A DNA stretch of 30,767 nt from an uncultured Bacilli bacterium (GTDB lineage Bacteria; Bacillota_I; Bacilli_A; RF39; UBA660): contig CANRGQ010000004.1 of assembly GCA_947630195.1 (NCBI GenBank), forward strand, positions 1 through 30,767. Direction: 5' to 3'. A program made the position numbers and the translations under genes. Below the pieces are notes generated by a model, which was given only the letters and a program-made list of their open reading frames with translations, ran no database searches and was not told the DNA's origin. Positions 30,726 to 30,767 of this stretch are shown here, in pieces; position 1 is the stretch's first letter, and the number at the start of each line of letters is the position of its first letter.

Positions 30726-30767
30726 ATGAAGAAAGAAATTAAAAGAATAGTTTTATATGTAGCAATA
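30726..30767 (+). CDS. Start of a gene cut by the window end
   Basis: ATG with AAGAGG upstream; the 14 visible residues (MKKEIKRIVLYVAI) have a basic start and turn hydrophobic, suggesting a signal peptide or membrane segment. Nothing more can be said. Confidence 0.55.
   Translation, partial: MKKEIKRIVLYVAI

Noticed and set aside
1..30767. CRISPR array
   Set aside because: No regularly spaced repeats with unique spacers; the only multi-copy sequence is the three RNA units.
1..30767. UGA read as Trp (Mycoplasma-type code)
   Set aside because: Core genes use TGG for Trp and core frames end at TAA/TAG without needing TGA read-through; the MSL gene ends in TGA.

Overview
The window is AT-rich, densely packed chromosomal DNA from a low-GC, Gram-positive-type bacterium of the Bacillota (Firmicutes/Bacilli side). 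Evidence: the Bacillus-like orders dnaG-rpoD-trmK-yqfQ and yceD-rpmF, sporulation genes of the SpoIIP and SpoIIM types, TmcAL, strong GGAGG ribosome sites and simple sigma-A promoters. Tryptophan is read from TGG in core genes (two in a row in rpoD) and TGA is used as a stop, so the standard code fits better than the Mycoplasma code. An uncultured gut Bacilli lineage (Erysipelotrichia/RF39-like) is my guess; no rRNA is present to settle it.

Layout. 1-3960 is an accessory island: two 5'-truncated Rpn-family (PD-(D/E)XK) genes, then a diversity-generating retroelement (DGR) with an Asn-codon-rich template repeat, a terminator, and a promoter followed by four overlapping genes: MutS-domain-I-like (MSL), Avd, reverse transcriptase and an unknown ORF. 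No variable repeat or target gene lies in the window. 3964-13115 is mostly housekeeping and envelope genes: tmcAL, miaA, a transglutaminase-like exported protein, rpsT, spoIIP, a PfkB-type kinase with a strange tail, an Smr-domain protein and a P-loop protein with an altered Walker A. 13522-13886 holds a tiny ORF and two tRNA genes (Leu-TAG, CAT anticodon), all on the minus strand.

13969-28993 continues with a phosphoesterase, a polysaccharide deacetylase, yceD-rpmF, a pair of related coiled-coil/membrane proteins, dnaG-rpoD-trmK with convergent yqfQ, a type IV pilus/competence pair (inner-membrane platform protein and prepilin peptidase), spoIIM, a C39-like exported protease and a VanR/VanS-like two-component system with no resistance ligase nearby.

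28994-30767 is the most unusual stretch. Three diverged copies of an approximately 130-nt sequence each carry their own TTTACW-N17-TACAAT promoter; two end in clear terminators. All three can form a hairpin whose loop pairs with the 3' end (a pseudoknot), and both helices change sequence between copies while keeping pairing. This looks like an undescribed structured small-RNA family. Copies 2 and 3 bracket a 224-aa protein that resembles predicted phage-type nucleases only weakly, and whose ribosome site sits in a hairpin opposite an anti-Shine-Dalgarno copy. A 237-bp non-autonomous palindromic element with 18-bp direct repeats has inserted at the end of this gene and rewritten its C-terminus. 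A type-III-toxin-antitoxin-like arrangement is one hypothesis.
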